Origin: JANXQG01 sp963780045
Lineage (GTDB): Bacteria > Planctomycetota > Planctomycetia > Pirellulales > Thermoguttaceae
Reading direction: 5' to 3'
DNA: 64,000 bases
NCBI GenBank assembly: GCA_963780045.1
Contig: CAVZZZ010000001.1
Location: forward strand, 3,534,001-3,598,000
Below, piece after piece: positions 9,602-20,201 of this stretch (position 1 is its first letter; each line of letters opens with the position of its first letter). The notes under the pieces are model-generated. The model was given only the letters and a program-made list of their open reading frames with translations. It did not search any database and was not told the origin of the DNA. The position numbers and the translations under genes were made by a program.

Positions 9602-10444
9602 TCAGTCTTTGGAAACCAGCGGCGCGGAAACACTTGATCGCGGCGCGGCAATTGGAAAAATGGGCGGGGCCACGACCGGCCGTTCCGCTTGGGCCTTGGC
9701 GACCGTTGGCAGCTTCAGCGTAAATGACGTTCCCTTGCCGACCGTGCTCTCGACGCGAATGCGCCCGTTATGAGCCTCGATGATTTCGCGGCAAAGAGAA
9801 AGCCCCAAACCAGTACCGCCCTTGCCGCTGGAATCGGGACCGCTCTTGGTAGTATAAAAAGGCTCGAAGATCCGCGGCAGTTTGTCGGCCGCAATGCCGC
9901 TGCCGTTGTCGCGGACGACGAGATCAATCATCTCGCTTTGGGCGTCGTAGGCCAAGCGGATCGTGACCCGCCCTCCACCGGGCATCGACTGCCTGGCGTT
10001 TATCAACAAATTCAAGAGCACTTGCTGGATCTGATTGCCGTTGACGTAGGCATCAGGGACCGGCCGCAGGCTCTTGTCCACGGAGATGCGATACTTGTTC
10101 ATCTCCCGTTCCAATAGAAGCAGCGAATTCTCGACTAGCTCGGTGAGGTTGGTTGGCTCCTGTCCGGCCTTGCGGTTGCGGGCGAGGCCCAGCACGGTTG
10201 AAGTGATCTTCGCCGCACGGTTACTGGCCAAGAGGATCTTGTCAAAGGCTTTTTCGCGAGTCTGATTGTCTTTATGCCGCAGTCCCAATTTTGCGTAGTT
10301 GATAATCGTGGTCAGGACATTATTAAACTCATGGGTCGTCGTGCTTGCGAGTTCGCCCAATGCGGTCAGTTTCTGAGCGTGACTCAACTGCTCTTTCAGG
10401 ACTTCGATTTGCCGCTTAAGTTCTGCGGAGTCAGTAGTTTCCAT
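9602..10444 (-). CDS. Soluble histidine kinase without a sensor domain
   Basis: This 280-residue kinase has an N-terminal coiled coil (METTDSAELKRQIEVLKEQL) followed directly by the transmitter. The H-box is STTTHEFNNVLTTI, the N-box NLLINARQSMPGGG, the G1 box VRDNGSGIAADK, the F-box IFEPFYTTK and the G2 box GGTGLGLSLC, all intact. There is no membrane segment, PAS or GAF domain, so it probably takes its input from a partner protein. The C-terminal 35 residues are Pro/Ala-rich. No response regulator lies next to it; the sigma-54 activator at 58.6 kb is the only one in the window. Confidence 0.88.
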   Translation of the reverse strand: METTDSAELKRQIEVLKEQLSHAQKLTALGELASTTTHEFNNVLTTIINYAKLGLRHKDNQTREKAFDKILLASNRAAKITSTVLGLARNRKAGQEPTNLTELVENSLLLLEREMNKYRISVDKSLRPVPDAYVNGNQIQQVLLNLLINARQSMPGGGRVTIRLAYDAQSEMIDLVVRDNGSGIAADKLPRIFEPFYTTKSGPDSSGKGGTGLGLSLCREIIEAHNGRIRVESTVGKGTSFTLKLPTVAKAQAERPVVAPPIFPIAAPRSSVSAPLVSKD

Positions 10445-10689
10445 TATTGATTCGCCGTGCCTTTTTCAAACGCTGTGGGACGGTTAGCCACCCGGTGCAT
10501 GCTGCCGAGACTACGTAGCTGGCTGCCGCGCCATTTTTCTAGCTGCCTTGCCGAAGCCGTCCGTCTTAACTTCCGATTTGACAACGAGTTAGCTCACGGT
10601 TTCCTATCGTCAACTCGACTGGTCAACTGCACAAGAAGCAGTTACAATCGCTGCGCCGACAGGGAAGCCGGTAGACTGGAGTAGCTGGG

Positions 10690-10950
10690 ATGCACACAGT
10701 GGGACTTCTAGCCCAGGCGATCAAACTCGCTGGGCAATTAGGATATACCGTTCGTCAGGAGTGGATCGACTGTGACACCGGTGGGGGTTGTGAGTTGCGG
10801 GGGCGGAAATACCTCTTTATCAATTTGGCCACGACGCCCAGCGAACAATTGGAAACCGTACTAGGCGTTCTCCGGGGCGAACTTGGCGAATCATCGGACG
10901 CAATCCTGGAGCAACTTCGCGCCGCGGTCGATCACCGCAAGATCGCATAA
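10690..10950 (+). CDS. Small conserved protein of unknown function
   Basis: The 86-residue protein starts MHTVGLLAQAIKLAGQLGYT and has the core GGGCELRGRKYLFINLATT followed by an amphipathic helix (SEQLETVLGVLRGEL). No signal peptide or membrane segment is visible. Proteins of this pattern recur in planctomycete genomes without an assigned role. It diverges from the histidine kinase gene and ends about 60 bases before the TPR gene. Confidence 0.6.
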   Translation: MHTVGLLAQAIKLAGQLGYTVRQEWIDCDTGGGCELRGRKYLFINLATTPSEQLETVLGVLRGELGESSDAILEQLRAAVDHRKIA

Positions 10951-10961
10951 AACAGTAGCCG

Positions 10962-10970
10962 TGCTATAAT
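10962..10970 (+). promoter_or_regulatory. Candidate extended -10 promoter of the TPR gene
   Basis: TGCTATAAT fits the extended -10 pattern TGnTATAAT and lies 40 bases before the ATG at 11010. No clear -35 hexamer precedes it, as expected for an extended -10 promoter. Confidence 0.35.
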
Positions 10971-11009
10971 GGACTTTTGAAAGCCCCCTGGGACGCCAAA
11001 GGTCTTTTC

Positions 11010-14000
11010 ATGCGGACACTGAATGTCAAGGCAGCGGTCATTCTGGTGATTGTCGTGATCATCGTGGCCGGCAGTACCCACTTGCTCCATAGCTTTCAGG
11101 TATTTCGGCATTCTTCCACGCTGAAAGACAGGGCTGTGGCCGCCTGGAACGAGAAGCCGCGCCGCGACGAGGACGCTCTGCGGTACATGAAGGACTACCT
11201 GGGTTTCCAGCCGAAGGATTTTGAGGCAGTCCAGCGATACGCAGATTGGCTGGTGGAGGTAAACCGGTGCGGACCCGCCGCCATGACGCTGGAGGAGCTC
11301 GTGCGCAATCTGGAAAAAGAAGAGCCTCCGGACGCGAAGCTGCTCAGCGAGGTCCGCCGCCGACTGGCGGCAATTTGGATGGACAAGTTGCAAAACTGGC
11401 GAGCCGCCCAGGCCCATCTGAAAGTCCTCCTCCAGAATTATCCGGTCAATCATCCGGAGCAGCTCGACAGCGAGGGCGCCGAGTTGGTTTGGCGCCTCGG
11501 CTATTGCTACAGCAAGCAGGCCAAAGACAAAGATGCGATTGATTGCTACAAGAGGGCATTGGCCAACGACGCGAATAAGGGCCACGTCGAATACTACTAT
11601 CACATGGCCTGCACGCTGCTATACCTTCAGGGGAACGTGGACGCCGCGCGGAAATGCATGGCCGATATGATCGCCGCGAAGCCTAACGCCCAGTCGCCGC
11701 ACGCGCACTCGATCTATGCCCTCTGGCTGGAGGAATTGGGCGACATTCCCGCCGCCCTCGAGCAGAACAAGATCGTGCTCAAGCTCAAAGAGGACTTCCC
11801 CGTGCGCTCTTTCACGCGGGCACTTGCGAATTGAAAATGCGGCAGCTAGTCGACGCCGAACAACACGCTCGTCGCGGCCTTGCCTCGGTACCTCAAGACG
11901 CTGAAATGTACATCCTCATGGCCGAGGTGTACAACGCGCAGGACCATCGCGACAAAGCGATCGAAGTCTTGAAGCAAGGCGTGTCGACCGTGCAATCGAC
12001 CGGGGCCAAGGCGCAGCTTCTCTGGCAACTCGCCAACCTTCTTCTCGAGGGTCCGGGCGGCACGGCCAACGCCGCCACCGTGGCGGAGGCGAAAGAATGT
12101 TTCAAGCAACTGGGCGAGTACCGGTTCGACCAAAGTCAACTCGACTTCCTCAAGGCCCGCATACTCTATGCCGAGGAGGATTGGAAGTCGGCCCAAGATG
12201 CGTTTAGGGCGGTAAAGTCGAACCCAAGATCGAGCTTGCCCAAATCCCCGCGAGAGATGAAAGTCCTCTACGACTGCCTCGGCCACTGCTATCGTGAGGA
12301 AGGCGATCCGGACCAGGCCGATTACGCCTACCATTCCGCCTTGAACTACGACTCATCCGACTTCAAGGCCCACGACGGCATCGCGCAAATCTATCTTGCA
12401 AAAGGTCAGTATAAAGACGCGGCCGATGAGTATCGGGTGGCGGCTTACGCCGATCGGGCCAACGTCGACGCGCAGGTGGCGTACGCGCGCACCTTGCTGG
12501 TTTGGACCTTAAGCCTGAAAGAAGAGGAGCGCGACTGGTCAATGCTCCTTAATGAGCTGGATCGCGCCGAGTACTACCAGCCCGACGATGCGCGATTGGA
12601 AGGAATCAGAATGGACGCGGAACTTGCACAGCGCCGCTTCGACATGGCCGACAAGCTAGTCGCCGACCTCGATAAAAAACGGTCGAAAACCGCAGCCGTT
12701 TACGCATTGCAGGCGGACTTGAAAGCCCGCCACGGCGAGTTCGACAAAGCCCGAAAAATACTCGACGACGCTCAAGCCAAGTTGGGCGACGATTGTGAAC
12801 TCCGCATCGCTCGCGCCTCGCTGGCGCTGCGCGACCTGGGCAATGAAGCCGGAGCGGAACTCGCGAAACTCGCCGCAAACCTCGATCGTTTCTCGACCCA
12901 GGACAAGATCCATCTGCTCGGCGCCCTGTTCGCCAACCTGAAGGCGATCAAGGACTACGACCGCGCCAAGTCGGTCGGCCGGCAGCTCGCCGACTTGCAG
13001 CCGCACGACGCGCTGATTCGTTTCAGCCTGCTTGAGCTGGACATGGCCTCGCACAACTACAACGACCCGGACGCTACTTTGGCCGATATCGACCGCCTGC
13101 TGCGGGAGATCGAAACCGCCGCCGGACAGGGGCCGATATGGAACTACGGCAAGGCCGTGCGCTGCGCCTGGAAGCCGCACAAGGCAAGCCCGAACTCTAC
13201 GACGAAGCCATGAAGTACGCCCGCGAAGCGCAAAGGAAGCGGCTCAACTGGTCGCGGCCCGACGTGCTGATGGGCGAAATCTGCCGCGCCCGAGGCAACG
13301 ACGAGGAGGCTTTGGATCATTACCTTCGGGCGTCCGTCAATGGCGATACTAATCCCGACTTCAATCGCCTTCTGCTGCAAATGCTCTTTCAGCGGCAAAG
13401 GAATCAAGAGGCCGAGGATGTCGTCTATCGCCTGGAAAAGAGTCAGGCCGCGATGTCGCCGGACGTCAAGCGGAGCGTCACTAGCATCGATGTCCACTCT
13501 GCGGACTTCGATATCGCCCTTAAGAATGCCAAAAAGAATTACGACCCAGGATCGGACGACTACGGCGAACATCTATGGCACGGTCAAATCCTGATGATTC
13601 TTGCCCGCCGGGCCCGCTTGGAAAACCATCTCAAGGAGCTTCCGGAAATCGTCGCGGCCGCCGAACAGTCGTTTCGGAAGGCGATCGAGATCGCTCCCAC
13701 GGCCGCCGAATGCCGCGTCGAGCTGGTGCTGCTGTTGGTCTCCGCCGACGAGATGGCGAAGGCCCGCAAGGCCGCGGCCGAAGCCGAATTCATGATCCCC
13801 AGCGACGTCGCTCCGCTGGCGATGGCCTACGTCCACGAAGCAACCGGTGACAAGGAGCAAGCCGCCGCAAGCTATGAAAAAGCCCTCCAACTCCAGCCGG
13901 AAAACCCTCGGGTCCTAAGGACAATCGCCGAGTACTACATCCGTAATCGCGATTCGCAACGTGCCGCTCCACTGGTCGATAAGCTCCTGGGCGGCCAATT

Positions 14001-15400
14001 GACCATCAATGAGACCGACCGGAGAAGCGCTCGCCGCATGAAAGCCGAACTACTACTGGCGCGGGGCGAACGCAAACAAGCGCTGGCGATGATCGAGCAA
14101 AACCTCGTTCCGCCGCCCGGCGCCGCGGAGGACCGGCGCGTGAAGGTCCGCATCCTCATGGCCGATCCGGCCACCGCCCGCGCACGCGAAACGCTCGTAC
14201 TGATGGAAAGTCTAGTCAAGGGGCCGGGGGCCACGCCCGAACCGCGCGACCGCTACGACTTGGCTCTGCTCTACCTCCACCTCGACCAGTGGGACCGCTG
14301 CCGGGATCAAATGGAAGCCCTCGTCAACGCCAAGCGCAGCGAGACGCAGTTTCTGGCCCCCTACGTCAAGATGCTGCTCGATCAAGGCGAAACCCGCGAC
14401 GCGGCGAGTCGACTGGAGAACCTCGAAGCCGCCAGCAAGCCTGGAACCGCCGTCGACCTTCGCGCAGAACTCATGTTCCGCCAGGGGAATTGGCATGCTG
14501 TTATCAAGGACCTCACGGATTACCTCGACAAGCCGGGCGTAGTCCCTGAAAAACGCGCCGACCGCGCCGTGCTAGTTGCGCGGCTCTTCGAGGGTTTTGG
14601 CAATCGCCTCACCAAACCGACGGAACGCGCGACCGCCCAAGCTTTTTTCGAGCACGCCGCCGCGCTATGGGAAGAAAACGCCAAGTCGGGTCCGTCGAGC
14701 GAGATGAAATTGGCGGCGTTTTATGCCCGCCGCGGCCAGTTGGACGAGGCCCTGAAGCGGTTGCGCCAGTCCGCGGCAAAAGCCGATCCGCGTGAACTGG
14801 CCGTCGCCGCCCTGTCGGTCGTCAACGCCGAGAAAGTGACTCCGAATCAATTGAAAGAATTGGAAGCAGTCCTCGCCTCCGCGACGGCAGCCGAGAAACC
14901 GACGATCCTGCTAAGCACGTTGGGGGTGTTGAAGATCGCCCAGAACCAGTACGACAAGGCCGAGGACTTCTACCGGCAAGTGCTCGCCCGCGATGCAGGC
15001 GATTTCCGCGCCTACAACAACCTGGCGTTGTTGCTGGTCCTTTCCGAGAAGCAGGAAAACCTTAACGAGGCCCTGGACCTGATCAAGCGGGCCATCGAGC
15101 TGGCCGGTTCCCAGCCGGGCCTGTTGGACTCGCTGGCGGTGGTTCGCGTCGCCCGTGGCGAGCCGCAGCAGGCCCTGGAACTTCTGGAAGGAATCTTGAA
15201 TGACCCGGCTGAAAAGCTCAACCCGGACTATCCGATTTGGCTCTTTCATAAGGCGCGGGCGTTATATGCGGCTAAGGAAGTGGACCAAGCCCGCGACGTC
15301 TTGCACGTTGCCAAGACTAAGTACGATCTCAAGCGCGCGCAGATCGACCCGCCGGAGCGCCGCCGTCTTCGACAAGCTCGAGAAGGATCTGCAGAACTAA
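11010..15400 (+). CDS. Giant membrane-anchored TPR protein
   Basis: This protein of about 1460 residues has an N-terminal membrane anchor (residues 7-27, VKAAVILVIVVIIVAGSTHL) and then tetratricopeptide repeats along almost its full length. Examples are LVWRLGYCYSKQAKDKDAID and ASYEKALQLQPENPRVLRTI. TPR arrays are scaffolds for protein assemblies, and no enzymatic motif is seen. The gene is read in pieces: breaks lie near 11810, 13160 and 15360, and at each one the repeat pattern carries on in the next frame. The end DKLEKDLQN with TAA at 15398-15400 lies in frame 2. The ATG at 11010 was preferred over a TTG at 10977. Two or three separate genes are possible but less likely. Confidence 0.8.
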
Positions 15401-15405
15401 GCGGC

Positions 15406-15798
15406 TCAAGCCGCCACGCGCTTTGGACCGAGTAACTCGAACAGATTGATCGTCCCCAGCATCCGTCCGCTGCTGTCGTAGAATTGAACGATCCCGACGG
15501 CCACGAGCCACATCGCCAGATAGCCCGCCGCACGATAGCTTCGGGCAACGTATCGGCCCCCATCGATGAGTATCGTTTCATTGATGTCCGGATCGCGCGG
15601 CGCGACCGGAGACTCAGCGACTGCGGCATCGTAGTCGCCGGTGGGATCGTAAATCCGCGGAAACGCAGTCCGCCGAGCGGCCGGTTCCGCAGTGCGCTTG
15701 CTGCGTGCCAGCCCGCTTGCGCAGTTTTCCTTCAAAAAGCAGGCGAACGCCTCTTTGACAATCGATCGAACTTCCGCGGCGCGAGGATCCGTCCTCAT
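15406..15798 (-). CDS. Hypothetical protein with a C-terminal hydrophobic segment
   Basis: The 130-residue protein starts MRTDPRAAEVRSIVKEAFAC. It has a charged N-terminal half and a more hydrophobic C-terminal half (AAGYLAMWLVAVGIVQFYDS). I do not recognise a family. It ends 6 bases after the TPR gene on the opposite strand, so the two converge with almost no spacer. Codon use is like the neighbours, and a plausible start region follows the intron remnant upstream. Confidence 0.5.
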   Translation of the reverse strand: MRTDPRAAEVRSIVKEAFACFLKENCASGLARSKRTAEPAARRTAFPRIYDPTGDYDAAVAESPVAPRDPDINETILIDGGRYVARSYRAAGYLAMWLVAVGIVQFYDSSGRMLGTINLFELLGPKRVAA

Positions 15799-15949
15799 GG
15801 GTCCAACCTCCTATTGGATCGCGGTGAAACTGTCGTTTATGGTTCGCAGTTTATCACCTCGCGCCAATTCGCCCAAGTCCAAAATCGGCTCAGGTTGCGC
15901 CAAGAAGCCTGGACAAGGAGGAGAATCGCATGACATGATTTGAAACCTT

Positions 15950-16690
15950 GTAATGGGACCTTGCGGGTAAAAGCCCGCCCAGGAGAGCCTGACCAGCACC
16001 TGGAAGCGAGTCTTGCGCGGTGAAGGGCAACTGACATCGCGAAGCGTAGACAGCGAGCCCGAAAGCCATGCTATTGAGCCTCGAAAGGGTTCTTCTCGCT
16101 GGCGCCTTCGTCGTCCTGAGAACGGGGGCCGTGCGAGCGTCTCGAAAGCGGTCTGGGACGTATCGGCCGGCCGGGGTCTGAGAACATGTGCGAACGGGAA
16201 TTGGGGTTCCCCAGGAACTTGGGAGATCCTGTCGTCTCCACGGAAGATTCCCCGGACGGGGATACCGGGTGAACAACCCCAGGCCCGCTGCTGCGGCACG
16301 CAGCGGCGGCGGGAGCGAAATGTGCGTGATCCCGTGGTACCGCCAAGCGAAGGAAACGAAGTGCGGCGGGAGGGGCGGCAGGAAGTCGCAGTGCCTTGAT
16401 AGTACCGAGGAAGCCGGGGAACTCGACCCGCGAGGACCCGGGGGATGGGAAGCGAGGCATCGAGTAACTCGCCCATCGGCAGGCAACACCCGGAGGACAT
16501 TGAGCCTCCACGCGGTGTCACCGCAAGGCCGACGGATAGTGCAGTACGGGTTTGTCACGGCGGTAGCTATGTCGTGGCGAAGCGAAGGGGTTACTTGAGG
16601 AACCGGATGCTCTAATGCGGGCACGTCCGGATCTGTGGGAGCCCTGGGCGGGCAACCGCCCAGGGCGACCCGGCAGCGGGCTTTGAGCCC
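15950..16690 (+). mobile_element. Group II intron remnant lacking its reverse transcriptase
   Basis: This region is strongly structured and has no full protein gene. The end (16599-16634, GAACCGGATG paired with CACGTCCGG) looks like intron domain V. It is followed by a long hairpin at 16641-16666 (GCCCTGGGCGG, loop GCAA, CCGCCCAGGGC) in the place of domain VI. The stretch around 16320-16540 encodes residues such as IPWYRQAKETKCGGRGGRKS, which resemble the leader of group II intron reverse transcriptases, but the polymerase and maturase domains are absent. The 5' part (GGAGAGCCTGACCAGCACC, then GAAGCGTAGACAGCGAG) looks like domain I. Both outer boundaries are estimates. An internally deleted, possibly trans-spliced intron is the best reading. 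Confidence 0.6.
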
Positions 16691-16799
16691 ATTCCCCTGC
16701 CTTCTATGTTGCCAATGCACCGTTTGGGTTATTCGCCAAAGGTTTTCGCCTGCCTAGGATTTTTGTGGAGGGTTTCACTTTCTCTAAGGAGGCAGGATC

Positions 16800-17252
16800 A
16801 TGATGGAGACCATTGAGACAGGATCGGCGCGAATCGTAGGTCTGAAGCTTCGGGGCACGCTGCACGACGAGGACTATCGACAGTGCATTCCGCAGGTTGA
16901 GCAAATCCTTACCGCGCAGGGGCAAGTACGGCTGTTCGTGTTGTTCGAGGATTTTCACGGTTGGGACCTTCACGCGGCGTGGGACGATTTCAAATTCGGC
17001 ATCCGCCATTACTCCGATTTCGAGCGGATTGCCTTGGTGGGCGATCGCTCGTGGGAAATGTGGATGGCTGCGGTCTGTAAACCGTTCACCCGGGCAAAAG
17101 TAAAGTACTTTGACAGGTCCCAATCCGGGGCGGCTTGGAAATGGCTTTGCGAGGAAGATCAAGTCGAACGTGTGGAACAAAACTGGGATGGCAATGTGGA
17201 AGGCGCCGAACATCAGCAGACGTGGTCCCGTTTTCCCTGGTACGGGTTTTGA
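16800..17252 (+). CDS. SpoIIAA-like (STAS-fold) protein
   Basis: This protein of about 150 residues belongs to the SpoIIAA-like family: IVGLKLRGTLHDEDYRQCIP, then LFVLFEDFHGWDLHAAWDDF and ERIALVGDRSWEMWM. Members have a STAS-like fold with unknown, probably lipid- or ligand-binding, roles. Two ATG codons occur in tandem, and AAGGAGG lies about 10 bases upstream, giving one of the best ribosome binding sites in the window. The family domain ends near residue 120; the last 30 residues (from VERVEQNWDG) look unrelated and may reflect a late frame break. Confidence 0.8.
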   Translation: MMETIETGSARIVGLKLRGTLHDEDYRQCIPQVEQILTAQGQVRLFVLFEDFHGWDLHAAWDDFKFGIRHYSDFERIALVGDRSWEMWMAAVCKPFTRAKVKYFDRSQSGAAWKWLCEEDQVERVEQNWDGNVEGAEHQQTWSRFPWYGF

Positions 17253-17405
17253 CCGACCCGCTCGCGCGATACCTCTCGACCAGTCCCAAGCTGTTAAGCT
17301 AGCGCGGTTGGGAAGGATGCGCAGGCCAATTGACGGAGCAGCATTGCATAACGGGCGGTTTTCTGCTAGGACTATTAGAATTCAGGTGAAGGACCATCGT
17401 ATCGC

Positions 17406-20108
17406 ATGTTTGCTAGATTTGCACGCTTCATTTCGCGGCATTGGGTTTCAGTCTTGATCGCTTGGGTCGTGCTGGCGATCGCGTTCAGGCTAGCCGCGCC
17501 TCGTTGGGACGACATCACCCACGATGGCGACTTTGCCTATCTGCCGTCCGCGATGAAAGTCGTGCGCGACGGAAAGGTCGTGGAGAAGGAGTTGACCAGC
17601 GTCCGCGGGGAGCGACTCATGGAGCGGGCTTTCCCCGATCTGACGGCCAAGAGCAGCGTCGTGCTTGTCGTCGCGAGACCCGACGGCCGGCTTACCGAAG
17701 CCGATATCGACATCGCGGCGAAACTGGCCGAGGCGTTTACGCCAAAAAAAGGCGAAAAGTCGCCCGTCCTCTCCGTGATCAGTTTTCACAAGAACGATGA
17801 GCGCGATTATGTCGGACGGAAGTTGGTCAGCCGCTATGATCCGCACAAAGGGCAGGCCATTCTTACGATCCTGGAACTCCGCGAAGAGTTCATGGCGGTC
17901 GACAACATGCCGTTCATCCGGCAGGTTTACAACAAGGTGGCGGAGATTCAGAAGGAACCGGGCTTTCCCGTGGGCCTGCAGCTTGGAGTCACCGGCTCCG
18001 CTCCCGTCGGCGCCGACATGCTCGCGTCGATGAAAGAAAGCATCGACAACACGGAGCTGGCGACAGTCGCGCTGGTGATCGCCATCTTGTTGATCGTCTA
18101 TCGCGCGCCGGGCCTGGTGCTGGTGCCGCTGGCGTCGATCGCCGTGTCGTACTTCGTATCGTTGAATTTCATCGCCTTGGTGGCTCAGTGGGCGGAGCGT
18201 CATCCCGATTTTCTGGGCACGATCGGCCGCTGGCTGGGCCGCCCACAGTTCGACTTCCAAGTGTTCAAGACGTCGCAAATCTTCATTATTGTGATCCTCT
18301 TCGGCGCGGCGACCGACTATTGCCTCTTTCTCATAGCCCGCTACCGCGAGGAGTTGGATCGCGGCTTGGATGCCCGCGCCGCGCTGGAGGAGGCATTGGG
18401 GCAAACCGGCCACGCCCTGACCGCCAGCGCCATGACGACGATCCTCGGCCTGGGAGCGATGATTTTCGCCGACTTCGGCAAGTACCGCGCCGGCGGCCCA
18501 ACGATTGCGCTCTCGCTGGTCGTTGCCTTGGCCGCCTGCATGACGGTCGCTCCGGCGCTCTTGCGGGCGATGGGCTGCCATGTCTTTTGGCCGTTCGGTG
18601 TCGGCCGCGGCATAAAGGTCCGAAGCGCAAGCCAGGTTAGCGGCGCTGAAACCCGAAGCGCAAGCGAAGCTAACGGCAAGCACGCCCCCGGCGCAAGCGA
18701 GAGGAATGGACAAACCGCTCGCGCCGTAAGCGAAAACGGCGATTCCACTCGCCTGCAAGCCGCCCATCGATCGGGCGATTCGCCGCAGCCGTCCGACGCC
18801 GATTGCGGCGTCCCGCCGCCAACCTTCATGGGCCGCTTCTGGGCCGGCGTCGCGCGAAAAATCGTCGCCCATCCGGGCTTGATCTTGACGGTCAGCTTTC
18901 TCGTCATGGCCGTTCCCGCCTGGCACGGCATCGGCGTTCCCGTCACCTACGACATGCTCGCCGAGTTGAACGCCAAGCGCGAAAGCGTGCAAGGCATGAA
19001 GCTGCTGGAAAAACACTTTCTCATTGGTGAGACCGGACCGACGGTCGTCCTCGCCCATTATCCCGGAGGCAACTTCGACGCGAAAGCCGAGCGGACCCAG
19101 ATCAAGCTTCTCGCCCGGCAGCTTCAGAACTTCGAGTACGTCGACAGCCAAGGCGAGAAGACGCACCCCATCGACCACGTCCGCTGCCTCACGAATCCGC
19201 TGGGCGACAAGCTCGGCGCGAGGCTCTCCATGTCGCAGTTGGCCGAGCGCGACGCCATCGTCGACAATCCCGAAAGCAAGCGGCTGTTCCTTTCCAGCGG
19301 CGAGCACCAGGGCGAGGTCACGCGCTTCGAGCTCGTCACCAACTACGATCCTTTCTCGCAGGAAAGCATGCGCCTGCTCGGCGCAATCGACGATTGGCTC
19401 AAGCAGAAGCAGGACCCCGCCGGCTCCGCGTGGCACAACGTGGAGTTCGACTTTGTGGGCATCACCGCGGGGATCCGCGACCTCGACGCGGTGAACCGCA
19501 GCGACACGAAGTGGGTCGCGCGATACGTGGCCCTGGCGGTGCTGGTCGTGTTGCTGTTCCTCATCCGCCGGCCGGTGGTCTCGCTCTATCTGATTTTCAC
19601 GGTCGTCTTCGGCTACCTCGTGACCCTTGGGCTGACCAATCTCTTCTTCTCCTGGCTCTACGGCGCCAGCTATCAGGGGCTGGATTGGAAACTGCAAATC
19701 TTTCTCTTCGTGATCCTCGTGGCGGTGGGCGAGGACTACAACATCTACCTGGTGACGCGGGTCTTCGAGGAGCAGCGCAAGCGGGGACCGCTGGACGGCC
19801 TGCGCGAGGCGGTCGCCCGCACCGGCGGCATCATCACGAGCTGCGGCGTGATCATGGCCGGCACGTTCGGCTCGATGGCCACTGGCACGCTGCGGAGCAT
19901 GATCGAATTGGGCTTCGCCATGTCGCTGGGCGTGCTTTTGGACACGTTCATCATCCGCACGATCCTCGTTCCCGCCTTCTTGCGCTTATGGCGCGGTGGG
20001 GCATGGAGTCGCCGACGCAAGTCCGTGGCGAAGCTGCCGTGCGGGAGTACAAACCGCTGCGGCCCAAGGATTTGGCGCACACCTCCAAGTGAGGCGGGGC
20101 AGGGCTGA
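17406..20108 (+). CDS. MMPL/RND-family transporter
   Basis: This 900-residue inner-membrane exporter of the MMPL branch of the RND superfamily has two halves, each with one N-terminal helix, a large periplasmic domain and five more helices. The first helix is HWVSVLIAWVVLAIAF. TM segments near residues 215-395 include FGAATDYCLFLIARYREEL, the family motif between helices 4 and 5. The second half repeats this with VAVGEDYNIYLVTRVFEEQ. The substrate is unknown; lipids or hopanoids are typical. The loop between the halves (about residues 405-475) is built from palindromic repeat DNA. The last residues are probably frame-shifted near 19990, since frame 2 ends EYKPLRPKDLAHTSK at 20092. Confidence 0.88.
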   Translation: MFARFARFISRHWVSVLIAWVVLAIAFRLAAPRWDDITHDGDFAYLPSAMKVVRDGKVVEKELTSVRGERLMERAFPDLTAKSSVVLVVARPDGRLTEADIDIAAKLAEAFTPKKGEKSPVLSVISFHKNDERDYVGRKLVSRYDPHKGQAILTILELREEFMAVDNMPFIRQVYNKVAEIQKEPGFPVGLQLGVTGSAPVGADMLASMKESIDNTELATVALVIAILLIVYRAPGLVLVPLASIAVSYFVSLNFIALVAQWAERHPDFLGTIGRWLGRPQFDFQVFKTSQIFIIVILFGAATDYCLFLIARYREELDRGLDARAALEEALGQTGHALTASAMTTILGLGAMIFADFGKYRAGGPTIALSLVVALAACMTVAPALLRAMGCHVFWPFGVGRGIKVRSASQVSGAETRSASEANGKHAPGASERNGQTARAVSENGDSTRLQAAHRSGDSPQPSDADCGVPPPTFMGRFWAGVARKIVAHPGLILTVSFLVMAVPAWHGIGVPVTYDMLAELNAKRESVQGMKLLEKHFLIGETGPTVVLAHYPGGNFDAKAERTQIKLLARQLQNFEYVDSQGEKTHPIDHVRCLTNPLGDKLGARLSMSQLAERDAIVDNPESKRLFLSSGEHQGEVTRFELVTNYDPFSQESMRLLGAIDDWLKQKQDPAGSAWHNVEFDFVGITAGIRDLDAVNRSDTKWVARYVALAVLVVLLFLIRRPVVSLYLIFTVVFGYLVTLGLTNLFFSWLYGASYQGLDWKLQIFLFVILVAVGEDYNIYLVTRVFEEQRKRGPLDGLREAVARTGGIITSCGVIMAGTFGSMATGTLRSMIELGFAMSLGVLLDTFIIRTILVPAFLRLWRGGAWSRRRKSVAKLPCGSTNRCGPRIWRTPPSEAGQG
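18619..18740. repeat. In-gene GC-rich repeat cluster in the MMPL gene
   Basis: The unit CGAAGCGCAAGC occurs at 18621 and 18654, with a partial copy near 18688, and the flanks GTTAGC and GCTAAC form an inverted pair. The insert adds about 40 polar residues to the cytoplasmic loop and keeps the frame. The same core is typical of planctomycete intergenic repeats. Confidence 0.65.
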
Positions 20109-20188
20109 GCGCGGTTGATGAGGGGTGGCTCGGCCGGCTAACGCCGGGACGCGCCCACTCGGACTTTCGCCCTGCCGCGGCGGACGGG

Positions 20189-20194
20189 TATAAT
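20189..20194 (+). promoter_or_regulatory. Candidate -10 box of a leaderless heptosyltransferase mRNA
   Basis: TATAAT ends 7 bases before the ATG at 20202, so transcription would start at or next to the start codon. No Shine-Dalgarno sequence is present. The -35 region is not clear. Confidence 0.35.
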
Positions 20195-20201
20195 CAACCC
20201 G

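Noticed and set aside
17490..19697. A 735-codon open frame antisense to the MMPL gene
   Set aside because: It is a shadow frame caused by high GC at third positions; the MMPL protein on the plus strand has clear family motifs throughout.
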